A stretch of DNA of 64,000 bases from an uncultured Lachnospiraceae bacterium (GTDB lineage Bacteria > Bacillota > Clostridia > Lachnospirales > Lachnospiraceae): contig CAJTLX010000007.1 in the NCBI GenBank assembly GCA_910577165.1, positions 21,131 through 85,130 on the forward strand, read 5' to 3'. A program made the translations under genes and the position numbers. The notes beneath the pieces are model-generated. The model did not search any database. It was not told the DNA's origin and saw only the letters and a list, made by a program, of their open reading frames with translations. Below are positions 44,669 to 51,699 of this stretch, piece by piece. Each line of letters begins with the position of its first letter. The first letter of the stretch is position 1.

Positions 44669-45508
44669 TTACCTCCATAGTGGAATCAAATCCCGCTTAT
44701 GTTCTGCCTTTTCCTTTTCCTGGTGAGGAAACGCTTTTAACGTAATGGGAATCTGATACATAATCTCCGGGCGTTTTCCCCTCTCAAGTCGCTTTGCATA
44801 CGAACCTTCTGAGAGCAGAAAACTTGCCGGAAGAATATAAGTCAATTCACCTTCCTGATCCATTGCGCGCATTATCCCCACATCAAGCCGCCAAAGTTTG
44901 TCCACTTCCGCCGCTCTAAGTCGCTGGCTAAACACAAAATCACGCGCCCCGTCATGATGTATGGCGATCGCAGAGTCAACAAAATCAATCTCTTCCGGAA
45001 GTCTCAAATCCCCCAAATAAAACCCTTTGGTGCGCATGGTAATCTCCTCCGGCTCCGGCTCAACTGCGGAGCGACCAACACTTAAACTTAACGCGAGCGC
45101 GAGCATTAAAAGAATGGCAATCAAGCGGAAGCGTCCCGTGCGCGCCTGGTGCTGCGCTCTAGCGATCTCCGCCTCCGTCCCGCACAAAAGCTGCTCCACC
45201 GCCTCGCTATAATTGTTGGAAAATTCCGTGTCGTTTAATCTATCCGTTGTCGCATAGACAATCAGATCAAATTCCAGCTCCGCATAACAATATTTACATT
45301 CTCGAATATGCCGGACAAAACGCGCTTTCTGATCAAGCGGCAAAGGATTTGGCAGTGCTGTATTCCCTTTAAAATCAGACAAAAGTCCCACTCTCTTTTG
45401 CTGATATCTGACATCTTCCAAATAGGGAATGATAAGCTGCTGCATCGCCCGGTTGTCACATCGCTCCACCCCCTCCCCTTTTTTTCCTTTCCGATCATTT
45501 TCTGGCAC
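44669..45508 (-). CDS. Zinc-finger membrane protein, anti-sigma-like
   Basis: A 279-residue protein with a putative zinc-binding N-domain: His and Cys in FVRHIRECKYCYAELEFDL (HxxxCxxC pattern) following an upstream CDNRAMQQLIIPYLEDV stretch, as in zf-HC2 anti-sigma proteins. One membrane helix lies at about residues 128-145 (LIAILLMLALALSLSVG), and a soluble domain of about 130 residues follows with no recognised family. No sigma-factor gene is adjacent, so a regulatory role is only a guess; polA follows by 3 bp. The GTG start at 45508 is supported by a perfect GGAGGTGATC ribosome site. Confidence 0.65.
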   Translation of the reverse strand: MPENDRKGKKGEGVERCDNRAMQQLIIPYLEDVRYQQKRVGLLSDFKGNTALPNPLPLDQKARFVRHIRECKYCYAELEFDLIVYATTDRLNDTEFSNNYSEAVEQLLCGTEAEIARAQHQARTGRFRLIAILLMLALALSLSVGRSAVEPEPEEITMRTKGFYLGDLRLPEEIDFVDSAIAIHHDGARDFVFSQRLRAAEVDKLWRLDVGIMRAMDQEGELTYILPASFLLSEGSYAKRLERGKRPEIMYQIPITLKAFPHQEKEKAEHKRDLIPLWR

Positions 45509-45541
45509 CCCTGATCACCTCCCCCGCCCTTTTTCCTAATT

Positions 45542-45637
45542 CAAGAACGCCGGAGGCGTTCTTGTTGCGGAGCGCACGTCGTGCTTTACACGACATCATT
45601 CTTCTGCGCCCCTACAATTGGGGGAGTCAATCCCCCA
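45542..45637. other. Cluster of three hairpins in an intergenic region
   Basis: Three inverted repeats occur within 96 bp: CAAGAACGCC/GGCGTTCTTG (45542-45551 and 45555-45564, 10 bp, 3-nt loop), GTCGTG/CACGAC (45578-45583 and 45589-45594) with flanking GCGC pairs, and TGGGGGA/TCCCCCA (45619-45625 and 45631-45637). None is followed by a T-run, so none is a standard terminator. They lie between two minus-strand genes, in the leader of the zinc-finger gene. Confidence 0.6.
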
Positions 45638-45643
45638 TCTGAT

Positions 45644-46300
45644 TCAGCCCCGGAACAATTTTAAGACATCCCTCGCTGTCGGTATATAGTCAGAAAGCGA
45701 CGCACGTCTTATCCTCCCGTCATCAAAGGCGTAGACATACACATCACCCGCCCCCTTCTTTCCATCCTTGCTCTCCGGCAAGAAAGTTATGCGCATATGT
45801 TCAAGTGCGAAAGAGATCAAAAATCCCTCACTTGGATAAATATTATAATAATTTTGTAATGCAAATTCTGTTCCTTCTGTCAGAACAAGACGCATCGAAA
45901 CACTGTTTGCACGCGGCTGGCGCAGATAAACTTCACACGCGCGCTGCACACCATTGTAGGTTAGCACCGTCTGTTCCTCCGTGCCACAAAAAGCAAAGGA
46001 CTGAATAAATTCTTTTATTTCTGCATTATCGATCGCCGCATCCTCCACTTTTAGTCCGGAAACACCAAAAAATTCTTTTTCCAGTTCCACAATATATTTG
46101 CGTATCCCTTCCGGATGTTCCAGGGCAATTCCATTTTCCTCCGTCCCATATCGATTGAGCAACTCAAGTTCCACATTACAGAATTTACTTAAAATAGTGG
46201 TGATAGAAGAATATTTTAATGCTTCCCGAAAATTCCGAGAAATAATTTTCTCCGTAAAATATTCTTTTTTTGCCTGTTTAGGTGTATTTATTGTTTTCAT
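45644..46300 (-). CDS. Conserved-looking hypothetical protein
   Basis: A 218-residue soluble protein I do not recognise. It has no membrane helix or signal peptide. The middle is mixed alpha/beta with FCGTEEQTVLTYNGVQRACE and a C-terminal VYVYAFDDGRIRRASLSDYI segment. The start ATG follows AGGAGG at 5-nt spacing, and a promoter lies immediately upstream, so it is a genuine gene. It is oriented toward the zinc-finger/polA operon, separated from it by the hairpin cluster. Confidence 0.7.
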   Translation of the reverse strand: MKTINTPKQAKKEYFTEKIISRNFREALKYSSITTILSKFCNVELELLNRYGTEENGIALEHPEGIRKYIVELEKEFFGVSGLKVEDAAIDNAEIKEFIQSFAFCGTEEQTVLTYNGVQRACEVYLRQPRANSVSMRLVLTEGTEFALQNYYNIYPSEGFLISFALEHMRITFLPESKDGKKGAGDVYVYAFDDGRIRRASLSDYIPTARDVLKLFRG

Positions 46301-46326
46301 GTTCTACCTCCTGTTATTTAAGTGAA

Positions 46327-46355
46327 ATTATAGCACGGTTGGGAAGTTTTGTAAA
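46327..46355 (-). promoter_or_regulatory. Extended -10 sigma-A promoter of the 218-aa hypothetical gene
   Basis: On the minus strand TTTACA (46355-46350) and TGCTATAAT (TATAAT at 46332-46327) are separated by 17 bp. The start point falls about 20 bp upstream of the ATG. Confidence 0.75.
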
Positions 46356-46403
46356 GGTGGCGGAAAGAAAGCTTAACATAGGATAAATAATAAAAATGAT
46401 TAT

Positions 46404-47099
46404 TTATCGGTTTGCGATCCAGCGAATTCCCGCTGCCGTTTTCTTTGCAGTATCGCTGTAATGATTGCCCCGATTCAGGCAAAATATCGTGTCGATCCCT
46501 TTTTGGGTATAGAAATCACTGATTGCTTTTGTATACTCTCTCACCATTTTTAAATAGGGATTTCTTGTTTTACACTCCTTATTTCCAAGAGAAAAATATA
46601 AGCAATCCGGGGAAATTTTCATTTCATGAGAAAACACATATTCCTTAAAATTGGGAAACCAAAGAGAACCGGATATACTGGCAACTCTTGAAAAAATTTT
46701 GGTTCGATAAAGAGAATAGACGGCGAACAACCCGGAGAGGGAGTATCCCGCAAGACCTCGAAAAGAAATTGTTCCCCTAATTTTTTCCTCCACTCTCTGT
46801 ACAATTTCTTCGGTAAATAACCGTAGGTAATTATCCGCACCACCAGTGCAAGCCGTACTGTTTTTTGAGATCGGTGCGGTTGCCCAGGGAGTCATATCCT
46901 GCTCCCATAAAAGTCCGGTAACTGTTACAAAAGTAAAATTTAAATCTCCACTTTCCCGCAATATTTGGTATACCTGTTCGCCCTCCGTTCCAAAAGTATT
47001 TAGATAGATAATGGGTCTATCGAAAACCGTACACGGGTAAACCGTGATCTCTTTATCCTCTATTTGAAACTGATATTTATTCTGACAATTTTCCTGCAT
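46404..47099 (-). CDS. Alpha/beta hydrolase-fold esterase
   Basis: A 231-residue cytoplasmic hydrolase. The nucleophile elbow GYSLSG is at about residues 117-122, a candidate histidine lies in NRGNHYSDTAKK near the C-terminus, and an acidic residue is likely in the FYTQKGIDTIF region. The layout and the SGSLWFPNFKEYV segment resemble the putative esterase family of IroE/Fes-like hydrolases. No signal peptide is seen. The ATG follows GTGAGGACAAA. The substrate is unknown; a siderophore or simple ester role is only suggested by family. Confidence 0.82.
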   Translation of the reverse strand: MQENCQNKYQFQIEDKEITVYPCTVFDRPIIYLNTFGTEGEQVYQILRESGDLNFTFVTVTGLLWEQDMTPWATAPISKNSTACTGGADNYLRLFTEEIVQRVEEKIRGTISFRGLAGYSLSGLFAVYSLYRTKIFSRVASISGSLWFPNFKEYVFSHEMKISPDCLYFSLGNKECKTRNPYLKMVREYTKAISDFYTQKGIDTIFCLNRGNHYSDTAKKTAAGIRWIANR

Positions 47100-47550
47100 T
47101 TTGTCCTCACTCTCCTATCTATCCTTTTCCCGCTGAACATCTTATATGCATTTCTATGTTTCCTTATTCTTCACAAACCTTTTTCTGGAGTCTACGAATA
47201 TGTTTTTATCCAGTTACGACATTAAGAGGGACAGTAGCATTTGCAAATACAAACACCTTTATCATTTTAAATTATAGCACAGATCTTAAGAAATTGCGGA
47301 AAATTTGCAAAAACTATTGATTTTTTTCAATCCCACTATATTCCTAAAAAAACAATAGTATTCTTTTTAAGCCCGATTATATCAACTCTGCATTTTTAAA
47401 TTATTATTCGTTTTCGGTATTTCTCAAACATTGTTCTACCTCCCATAGAATATTTTTATACATAAAGAAAAATTTCTCTATCCAGAAAGGACATAGAAGC
47501 TTTTGCTTCGTAACTATTTAGTTGTTCAATCAATTGGTCAGTGGTGGGAG
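47100..47550. other. AT-rich intergenic stretch with possible promoter for the esterase gene
   Basis: No credible gene is seen in this 451-bp stretch. On the minus strand an extended -10 box TGCTATAAT (TATAAT at 47276-47271) occurs about 170 bp upstream of the esterase ATG, but the matching -35 (CCGCAA) is poor. Base composition is clearly more AT-rich than in the flanking operons, as in the decayed region that follows. Confidence 0.35.
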
Positions 47551-47724
47551 TTATTCTTCTTCCCAACAATCATCAATCCAACTCCAAAATAAGCCCATTT
47601 CATCTACACAGTTTCCTCCATAAACTTTTACTAACTCTTTAAAAGCTGTTTTATTAAGTTCTAACATAAATGTACTACAAGTATCCATACCATTGAAGCT
47701 CACATATGGCTCGGTCAGATCCAT
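47551..47724 (-). CDS. Small acidic hypothetical protein (57 aa), possibly a gene fragment
   Basis: A 57-residue open frame starting MDLTEPYVSFNGMDTC and ending in the acidic, tryptophan-rich FWSWIDDCWEEE. The residue pattern looks protein-like, not random. Its ATG overlaps the end of the preceding frame by 10 bp, in another register, with a weak ribosome site. It may be the second half of a once-continuous gene with the remnant upstream, or a genuine small protein. I recognise no family. Confidence 0.4.
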   Translation of the reverse strand: MDLTEPYVSFNGMDTCSTFMLELNKTAFKELVKVYGGNCVDEMGLFWSWIDDCWEEE

Positions 47725-48009
47725 TGTACACCACAGCCCAACAACTCCCGCCCAATTTCTTCAAGTCTCCATTCAATCTCGTCACAACACGTACAATGCA
47801 CGCCATTGATCATAATGTCCATATCTGGTGCCTCCAGCATCACATTACCTTCTATAAGCGTCAACAGTAATGTAACTGCATTATCCCTTAATTCCATTGC
47901 GTTAACAATAGCTTCTTTTGTAAACTCATCATCCCTGAGGGGAATGCCAGTAAACGCGACATTTGTATCAAAGAGAAAGACTTTATCGGCTGGTAGATTC
48001 CTCTTTCAT
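47715..48009 (-). pseudogene. Frameshifted small hypothetical gene
   Basis: A strong ribosome site (AGGAGG) precedes ATG at 48009, but that frame stops after 8 codons. One base away, a frame encodes about 97 residues of protein-like sequence from KRNLPADKVFLFDTN through FTKEAIVNAMELRDN to ELLGCGVQWI. Removing one A from the AAA run just after the ATG would join start and body. It is thus a probable recent frameshift; translation from an internal ATG at 47897 would leave only 60 residues. The product is not recognised. Confidence 0.55.
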
Positions 48010-48281
48010 TGCCTCCTTAGCATTGTTAAGTAAATTTCCTGAAAATCAGGGAATTTAAGTATTGGATACATCTTCTTTACTTAACGCAAAATTTATAAAC
48101 CTTTCATAGCAAAGCATAACCTAAAACTTAACTGCTTTCAACTATCTGGAATAATTTTTGTTAAAGGCTATTTCAGACACTACATCACTTCACTATATAC
48201 ACTCCTCAAGTTTAAGTTTGTTAGAACAGTTGCTGTTCCTGGAATAAACCGCTTATACCAGGAGGGAAACGTATACCATAA

Positions 48282-48527
48282 TCAAGTATTGTCACTGTTA
48301 CTTGCTACAGAAGCAATCGCAACCAAAGCAAAAGTATCTGCCTCATCTTGATTTCGCCCAGCAAGATATACTTTTACTGTATCTATACATTTATTTTCTG
48401 TTAAATTGTTAGCAGTTAGTAAAAGATCCAGATACTGCAATACATTTTCTGTTGCAGTAGCTGGATCTTTTACTAAACCATTTAACAAAGGAGCGATCTG
48501 AACTATAATTATATTTGCAAATTTCAC
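48282..48527 (-). CDS. Hypothetical 81-aa frame, probable remnant
   Basis: An open frame of 81 residues from a GTG (48527) without a ribosome site. Sequence such as LVKDPATATENVLQYLDLLL and AGRNQDEADTFALVAIASVA looks protein-like, and the frame stays open another 12 codons upstream with no better start. It sits between two decayed genes and is likely the C-terminal part of another degraded gene. The 270 bp between it and the frameshifted gene hold no recognisable feature. Confidence 0.35.
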   Translation of the reverse strand: MKFANIIIVQIAPLLNGLVKDPATATENVLQYLDLLLTANNLTENKCIDTVKVYLAGRNQDEADTFALVAIASVASNSDNT

Positions 48528-48603
48528 AGATTCAGGTATAATTAAAATAGCATATAATACTTATTTGTTATCTTTAAAGCATCTTTTATAATTTATCTGT
48601 AAG

Positions 48604-49060
48604 TTACCATATCTGTAATAATTTTTCAACTTCTTCTTTTGTTATTGTTAAAGCATGATAACTATTTAATGTTTCAATTACCGTCCGCTCGTCTTTTAAC
48701 AACCCAATAGAATAGCAGTTGCAATTATTTTTTGAAATAGTATTTCCTTTCCCTGCACATATAACTTTGAATTTAAATAACAATTAATGATAATTTTGTT
48801 TCCTGATTGGATAATCGTTATTTTATTCCCTGTGTTTATATATCCTTTTTCCAAACTAATTTAAGTTACATTTTCTTCAGATAGACTTATATTTTCTTCA
48901 TTAATACAATCAATAATCACTTTCCTGTCTTCTAGTCCATATCCCATAAAGTAAACAGAAGCATCAATATACGCTTTATCTCCTTTGCCGACAAAGCTTT
49001 CTTTGCCAGAGCATCAACCCCTGTATAGCCCCGCTTAAATACTGTATTTTCAATGTTCTT
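48604..49060 (-). pseudogene. Decayed gene with frameshifts and an in-frame stop
   Basis: Protein-like segments occur in order but in shifting frames on the minus strand: ENTVFKRGYTGVDALAKKA; then KGDKAYIDASVYFMGYGLED and VIIDCINEENISLSEENVT; an in-frame TAA at 48861-48863; then YINTGNKITIIQSGNKIIIN and LNSKLYVQGKEILFQK; a shift in a six-base T run (48728-48733); and NCYSIGLLKDERTVIETLNS to KLLQIW with a stop at 48604. Rejoined it would be about 145 residues. At least two frameshifts and one stop mark it as inactive. Its family is not recognised. Confidence 0.55.
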
Positions 49061-49120
49061 TCACTTTGTTATTTCCCAAAATTGCATAATTTATTATAGA
49101 TTTATACTTTGAACTCCTGC

Positions 49121-49155
49121 AAAAAAGAGTTTGAAAATCTTTGATTTTCAAACTC
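49121..49155 (-). terminator. Strong terminator of the ylxM-ffh-rpsP-khpA operon
   Basis: A 13-bp perfect stem (GAGTTTGAAAATC at 49127-49139 with GATTTTCAAACTC at 49143-49155) and a 3-nt loop are followed on the minus strand by six Ts. It lies 13 bp past the khpA stop. Confidence 0.92.
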
Positions 49156-49167
49156 CCCATGTTTCGC

Positions 49168-49398
49168 TTATTGCAGTATCTCTACTACTACCTTTTTATC
49201 ATCCTTCGCAGCAGCAGCCTTTACCACTGTCCGAATGGACTTGGCAATGCGCCCCTGTTTCCCGATCACCTTGCCCATATCTTCCTGCGCAACTTTTAAT
49301 TCTACAACAAGAGCCTTATCCGTTTCTGTTTCTGTCACAACAACTTCTTCCGGATGATCAACAAGTGACATAGCGATAACCTGCACGAGTTCTTTCAC
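49168..49398 (-). CDS. khpA: KH-domain RNA-binding protein KhpA
   Basis: A 76-residue protein made of a single type II KH domain with the RNA-contacting loop GKQGR (VIGKQGRIAKSIRTVV). In Firmicutes this protein pairs with KhpB/Jag and affects cell size and translation. The start follows AGGTGAAAG. It is 18 bp downstream of rpsP, the usual place. The rimM, trmD and rplS genes that usually follow are absent; a terminator comes next. Confidence 0.93.
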   Translation of the reverse strand: MKELVQVIAMSLVDHPEEVVVTETETDKALVVELKVAQEDMGKVIGKQGRIAKSIRTVVKAAAAKDDKKVVVEILQ

Positions 49399-49416
49399 TG
49401 CCTTTCACCTCCGAAA

Positions 49417-49662
49417 TTACTTCACGATACCGACTTTCTTGAATAATCTGTTCACTGTCTCAGTCGGCTGTGCGCCGTTATTTAACCACTTTTTTGCCTC
49501 TTCCTCATTAACGGAAAAAGCCGTCGGCTCCTTTGTCGGATCATAAGTGCCGATTTCGGCGATAAACCTACCGTCGCGCGGCGACCTGGAATCTGCAACG
49601 ATTACTCTATAGAAAGGGGCTTTCTTTTGTCCCATTCTCTTTAATCTGATCTTTACTGCCAT
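49417..49662 (-). CDS. rpsP: 30S ribosomal protein S16
   Basis: The 81-residue sequence opens with MAVKIRLKRMGQKKAPFYRV and includes ADSRSPRDGRFIAEIGTYDP, both diagnostic of S16, a primary-binding protein of the small ribosomal subunit. It lies 76 bp downstream of ffh in the conserved ffh-rpsP order. The ribosome site is AAGGAGGTGAG. Confidence 0.98.
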   Translation of the reverse strand: MAVKIRLKRMGQKKAPFYRVIVADSRSPRDGRFIAEIGTYDPTKEPTAFSVNEEEAKKWLNNGAQPTETVNRLFKKVGIVK

Positions 49663-49738
49663 CTATCTCACCTCCTTAAAAAATTTTTCTATTGGCACTG
49701 CACAAAGTCGTGAATACACAAAATTATGCAGGAATACC

Positions 49739-51097
49739 CTACAAACCAAATGGAAGTTTAAAGCCTCTTCGCTTTCCCTTGCCTCCGATCATTCCGGACA
49801 TTTGCTTCATCATTTTGCGCGACTGTTCAAACTGTTTCATCACGCGGTTCACCTCGCTGATATCCACTCCCGCTCCGGCAGCGATGCGCTTTTTTCTCGG
49901 CAGATTGATAATATCGGGATTTGCGCGTTCCTTCTTTGTCATTGAGTAGATAATTGCTTCCATCTTCTTCATTGCAACTTCCCCCTCGCCGATCGTTTCA
50001 TCGTCGATCTTCGCGCCGCCCATCATATTTCCAGGGAGCATTTTCATAATTTCCGCCATACCACCCATCTTTTTCATCTGCTGCATCTGATCAAGAAAAT
50101 CATTAAAATCGAATTCCGCCTTGCGAATTTTTTTCTCTAATTCCTTTGCCTTTTCCTCGTCGTATTCTGCCTGTACCTTGTCAATCAGGGTCAGCACGTC
50201 GCCCATTCCAAGGATGCGGGAAGCCATACGATCAGGATAAAACTGTTCCACATCCGAGAGTTTTTCCCCCGTGCCAATATAGAGAATCGGCTTACCGGTC
50301 ACCGCGCGGATAGAAAGTGCTGCGCCACCGCGCGTATCACTGTCAAGCTTGGTCAAAATCACACCGGTAATCTCAATCTTGGAATTAAAGGTTTCTGCTA
50401 CATTGACGGCATCCTGCCCTGTCATCGCATCTACCACAAGAACTGTATGATCCACGCGCACGGACTCTTTGATCTCTATTAGTTCCTCCATCATGCCCTC
50501 GTCGATATGCAACCGCCCCGCCGTATCAATAATCACAAGATTTTGTCCATTTGCCTTAGCGTGTTCTAACGCTGCCTTTACAATATCGACCGGCTTATGA
50601 TTTGTCCCCATCGAAAAGACAGGGACATCCTGTTTTTTCGCATTGATACTTAACTGTTCAATCGCTGCCGGACGATAGATATCACAGGCAACCAAAAGTG
50701 GCTTTCTTCCCTTTGACTTAAATTTTCCGGCAAGCTTTGCAATCATCGTGGTCTTGCCCGCGCCCTGCAATCCACACATCATAATAACCGTGATCTCATT
50801 CGCTGGCTTTAAAATAATCTCGGTGGTTTCATCTCCCATCAGGCGAATCATTTCCTCGTTTACAATCTTTATTACCATCTGCCCCGGTGTTAGACTGGAT
50901 AAAACTTCCTCGCCGACGGCACGTTCCTGTACTGTGGAAACAAAGTTTTTGACCACTTTAAAATTGACATCCGCTTCCAAAAGTGCCATCTTAACTTCTT
51001 TTAACGCCGTTTTAACGTCCGCATCCGAAAGCTTTCCCTTGCCACGCAAGTTTTTAAATACATTTTGAAGTTTTTCCGACAAACTCTCAAACGCCAT
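49739..51097 (-). CDS. ffh: Signal recognition particle protein Ffh
   Basis: This is the SRP GTPase that binds signal sequences. The 452-residue protein has the N domain (residues 1-85), the G domain with GLQGAGKTTM, ACDIYRPAAIEQL, IIDTAGRLHIDEG and LTKLDSDTRGGAA, and the methionine-rich M domain (about 300-450; MQQMKKMGGMAEIMKMLPGN). It acts with FtsY, encoded at 6.7-7.7 kb. The ATG at 51097 (MAFESLSEKL) is the family start; the frame to 51139 only adds residues overlapping the ylxM gap. It follows ylxM by 56 bp. Confidence 0.97.
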   Translation of the reverse strand: MAFESLSEKLQNVFKNLRGKGKLSDADVKTALKEVKMALLEADVNFKVVKNFVSTVQERAVGEEVLSSLTPGQMVIKIVNEEMIRLMGDETTEIILKPANEITVIMMCGLQGAGKTTMIAKLAGKFKSKGRKPLLVACDIYRPAAIEQLSINAKKQDVPVFSMGTNHKPVDIVKAALEHAKANGQNLVIIDTAGRLHIDEGMMEELIEIKESVRVDHTVLVVDAMTGQDAVNVAETFNSKIEITGVILTKLDSDTRGGAALSIRAVTGKPILYIGTGEKLSDVEQFYPDRMASRILGMGDVLTLIDKVQAEYDEEKAKELEKKIRKAEFDFNDFLDQMQQMKKMGGMAEIMKMLPGNMMGGAKIDDETIGEGEVAMKKMEAIIYSMTKKERANPDIINLPRKKRIAAGAGVDISEVNRVMKQFEQSRKMMKQMSGMIGGKGKRRGFKLPFGL

Positions 51098-51153
51098 ATA
51101 GCCTCTATTCTCCTCAGGATTTCCCCGCGGCATCTCCATTTATTTCAATATTT

Positions 51154-51570
51154 TTACAATTCCTGTAAAATATTCTCTGCATATGCTATGATCTCTTGCA
51201 CTTTTTTTGCTTCTTTTTTACAGGAAATCTCTGAAAATTCAATCGTTTCAGCAATGTTACAGATCTGACCAATAATCCCTTTAATCCGACCGAATTTTTC
51301 TGCTAAGTGCAGTGCCTTTTCATATCCGCGCAATGCCTTTGTGCAACGCTTGATAATATCATGTACTCCCTGTCGGCTGATCCCGGTATTATCCGCGATC
51401 TCACTTAAAGACAGATCGTTTAAAATATAATCTTCAAAAATTCGTTTCTTATGGTCATTCAAAAGTTCCCCATAAAAATCATATAATATCGACAGTTCAT
51501 AAATTTCCTGTAGTTTTTCTTTTCCATCCACAGAATATTCTGCCCCATCCTGTTCTTTTCCCATCCCCAT
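51154..51570 (-). CDS. ylxM: YlxM-family helix-turn-helix protein
   Basis: A 138-residue protein with a UPF0122/YlxM-type helix-turn-helix (KKRIFEDYILNDLSLSEIAD followed by TGISRQGVHDIIKRC, about residues 38-75) and a C-terminal helix. YlxM proteins are coded next to ffh and interact with SRP components in some species. It is first in the operon, behind a consensus promoter. Its ribosome site (AGGTGG) lies in the right arm of a 13-bp dyad. The N-terminus before residue 15 is longer than in many relatives. Confidence 0.9.
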   Translation of the reverse strand: MGMGKEQDGAEYSVDGKEKLQEIYELSILYDFYGELLNDHKKRIFEDYILNDLSLSEIADNTGISRQGVHDIIKRCTKALRGYEKALHLAEKFGRIKGIIGQICNIAETIEFSEISCKKEAKKVQEIIAYAENILQEL

Positions 51571-51575
51571 AAAGC

Positions 51576-51608
51576 GCCACCTGTAAAGCTTTTTTCTTTA
51601 CAGGTGGC
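51576..51608. promoter_or_regulatory. Perfect 13-bp dyad overlapping the ylxM start region
   Basis: GCCACCTGTAAAG (51576-51588) and CTTTACAGGTGGC (51596-51608) are exact complements around a 7-nt loop. On the minus strand it begins directly after the -10 box and ends 5 nt before the ylxM ATG, containing the AGGTGG ribosome site. As RNA it could hide the ribosome site; as DNA it could be an operator. Confidence 0.7.
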
Positions 51609-51637
51609 AGTATAATAGATCTTATAAGGATTGTCAA
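51609..51637 (-). promoter_or_regulatory. Consensus sigma-A promoter of the ylxM-ffh-rpsP-khpA operon
   Basis: On the minus strand a perfect TTGACA (51637-51632) and TATACT (51614-51609) are separated by exactly 17 bp. The predicted start, 6-8 nt later, falls within the left arm of the dyad. Confidence 0.88.
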
Positions 51638-51699
51638 GTATTTTTTTATTTTTTAACGAAAAATTTTTCAGCGTAAAAATTTTGTGGCATACCAAATGA

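Noticed and set aside
46382..46408. GATAAATAAT/ATTATTTATC inverted repeat as esterase terminator
   Set aside because: The stem is entirely A-T and is not followed by a T-run; it overlaps the stop codon. Too weak to call.
47806..48033. 75-residue plus-strand frame
   Set aside because: It is antisense to the frameshifted gene on the minus strand, whose codons look protein-like; no ribosome site on the plus strand.
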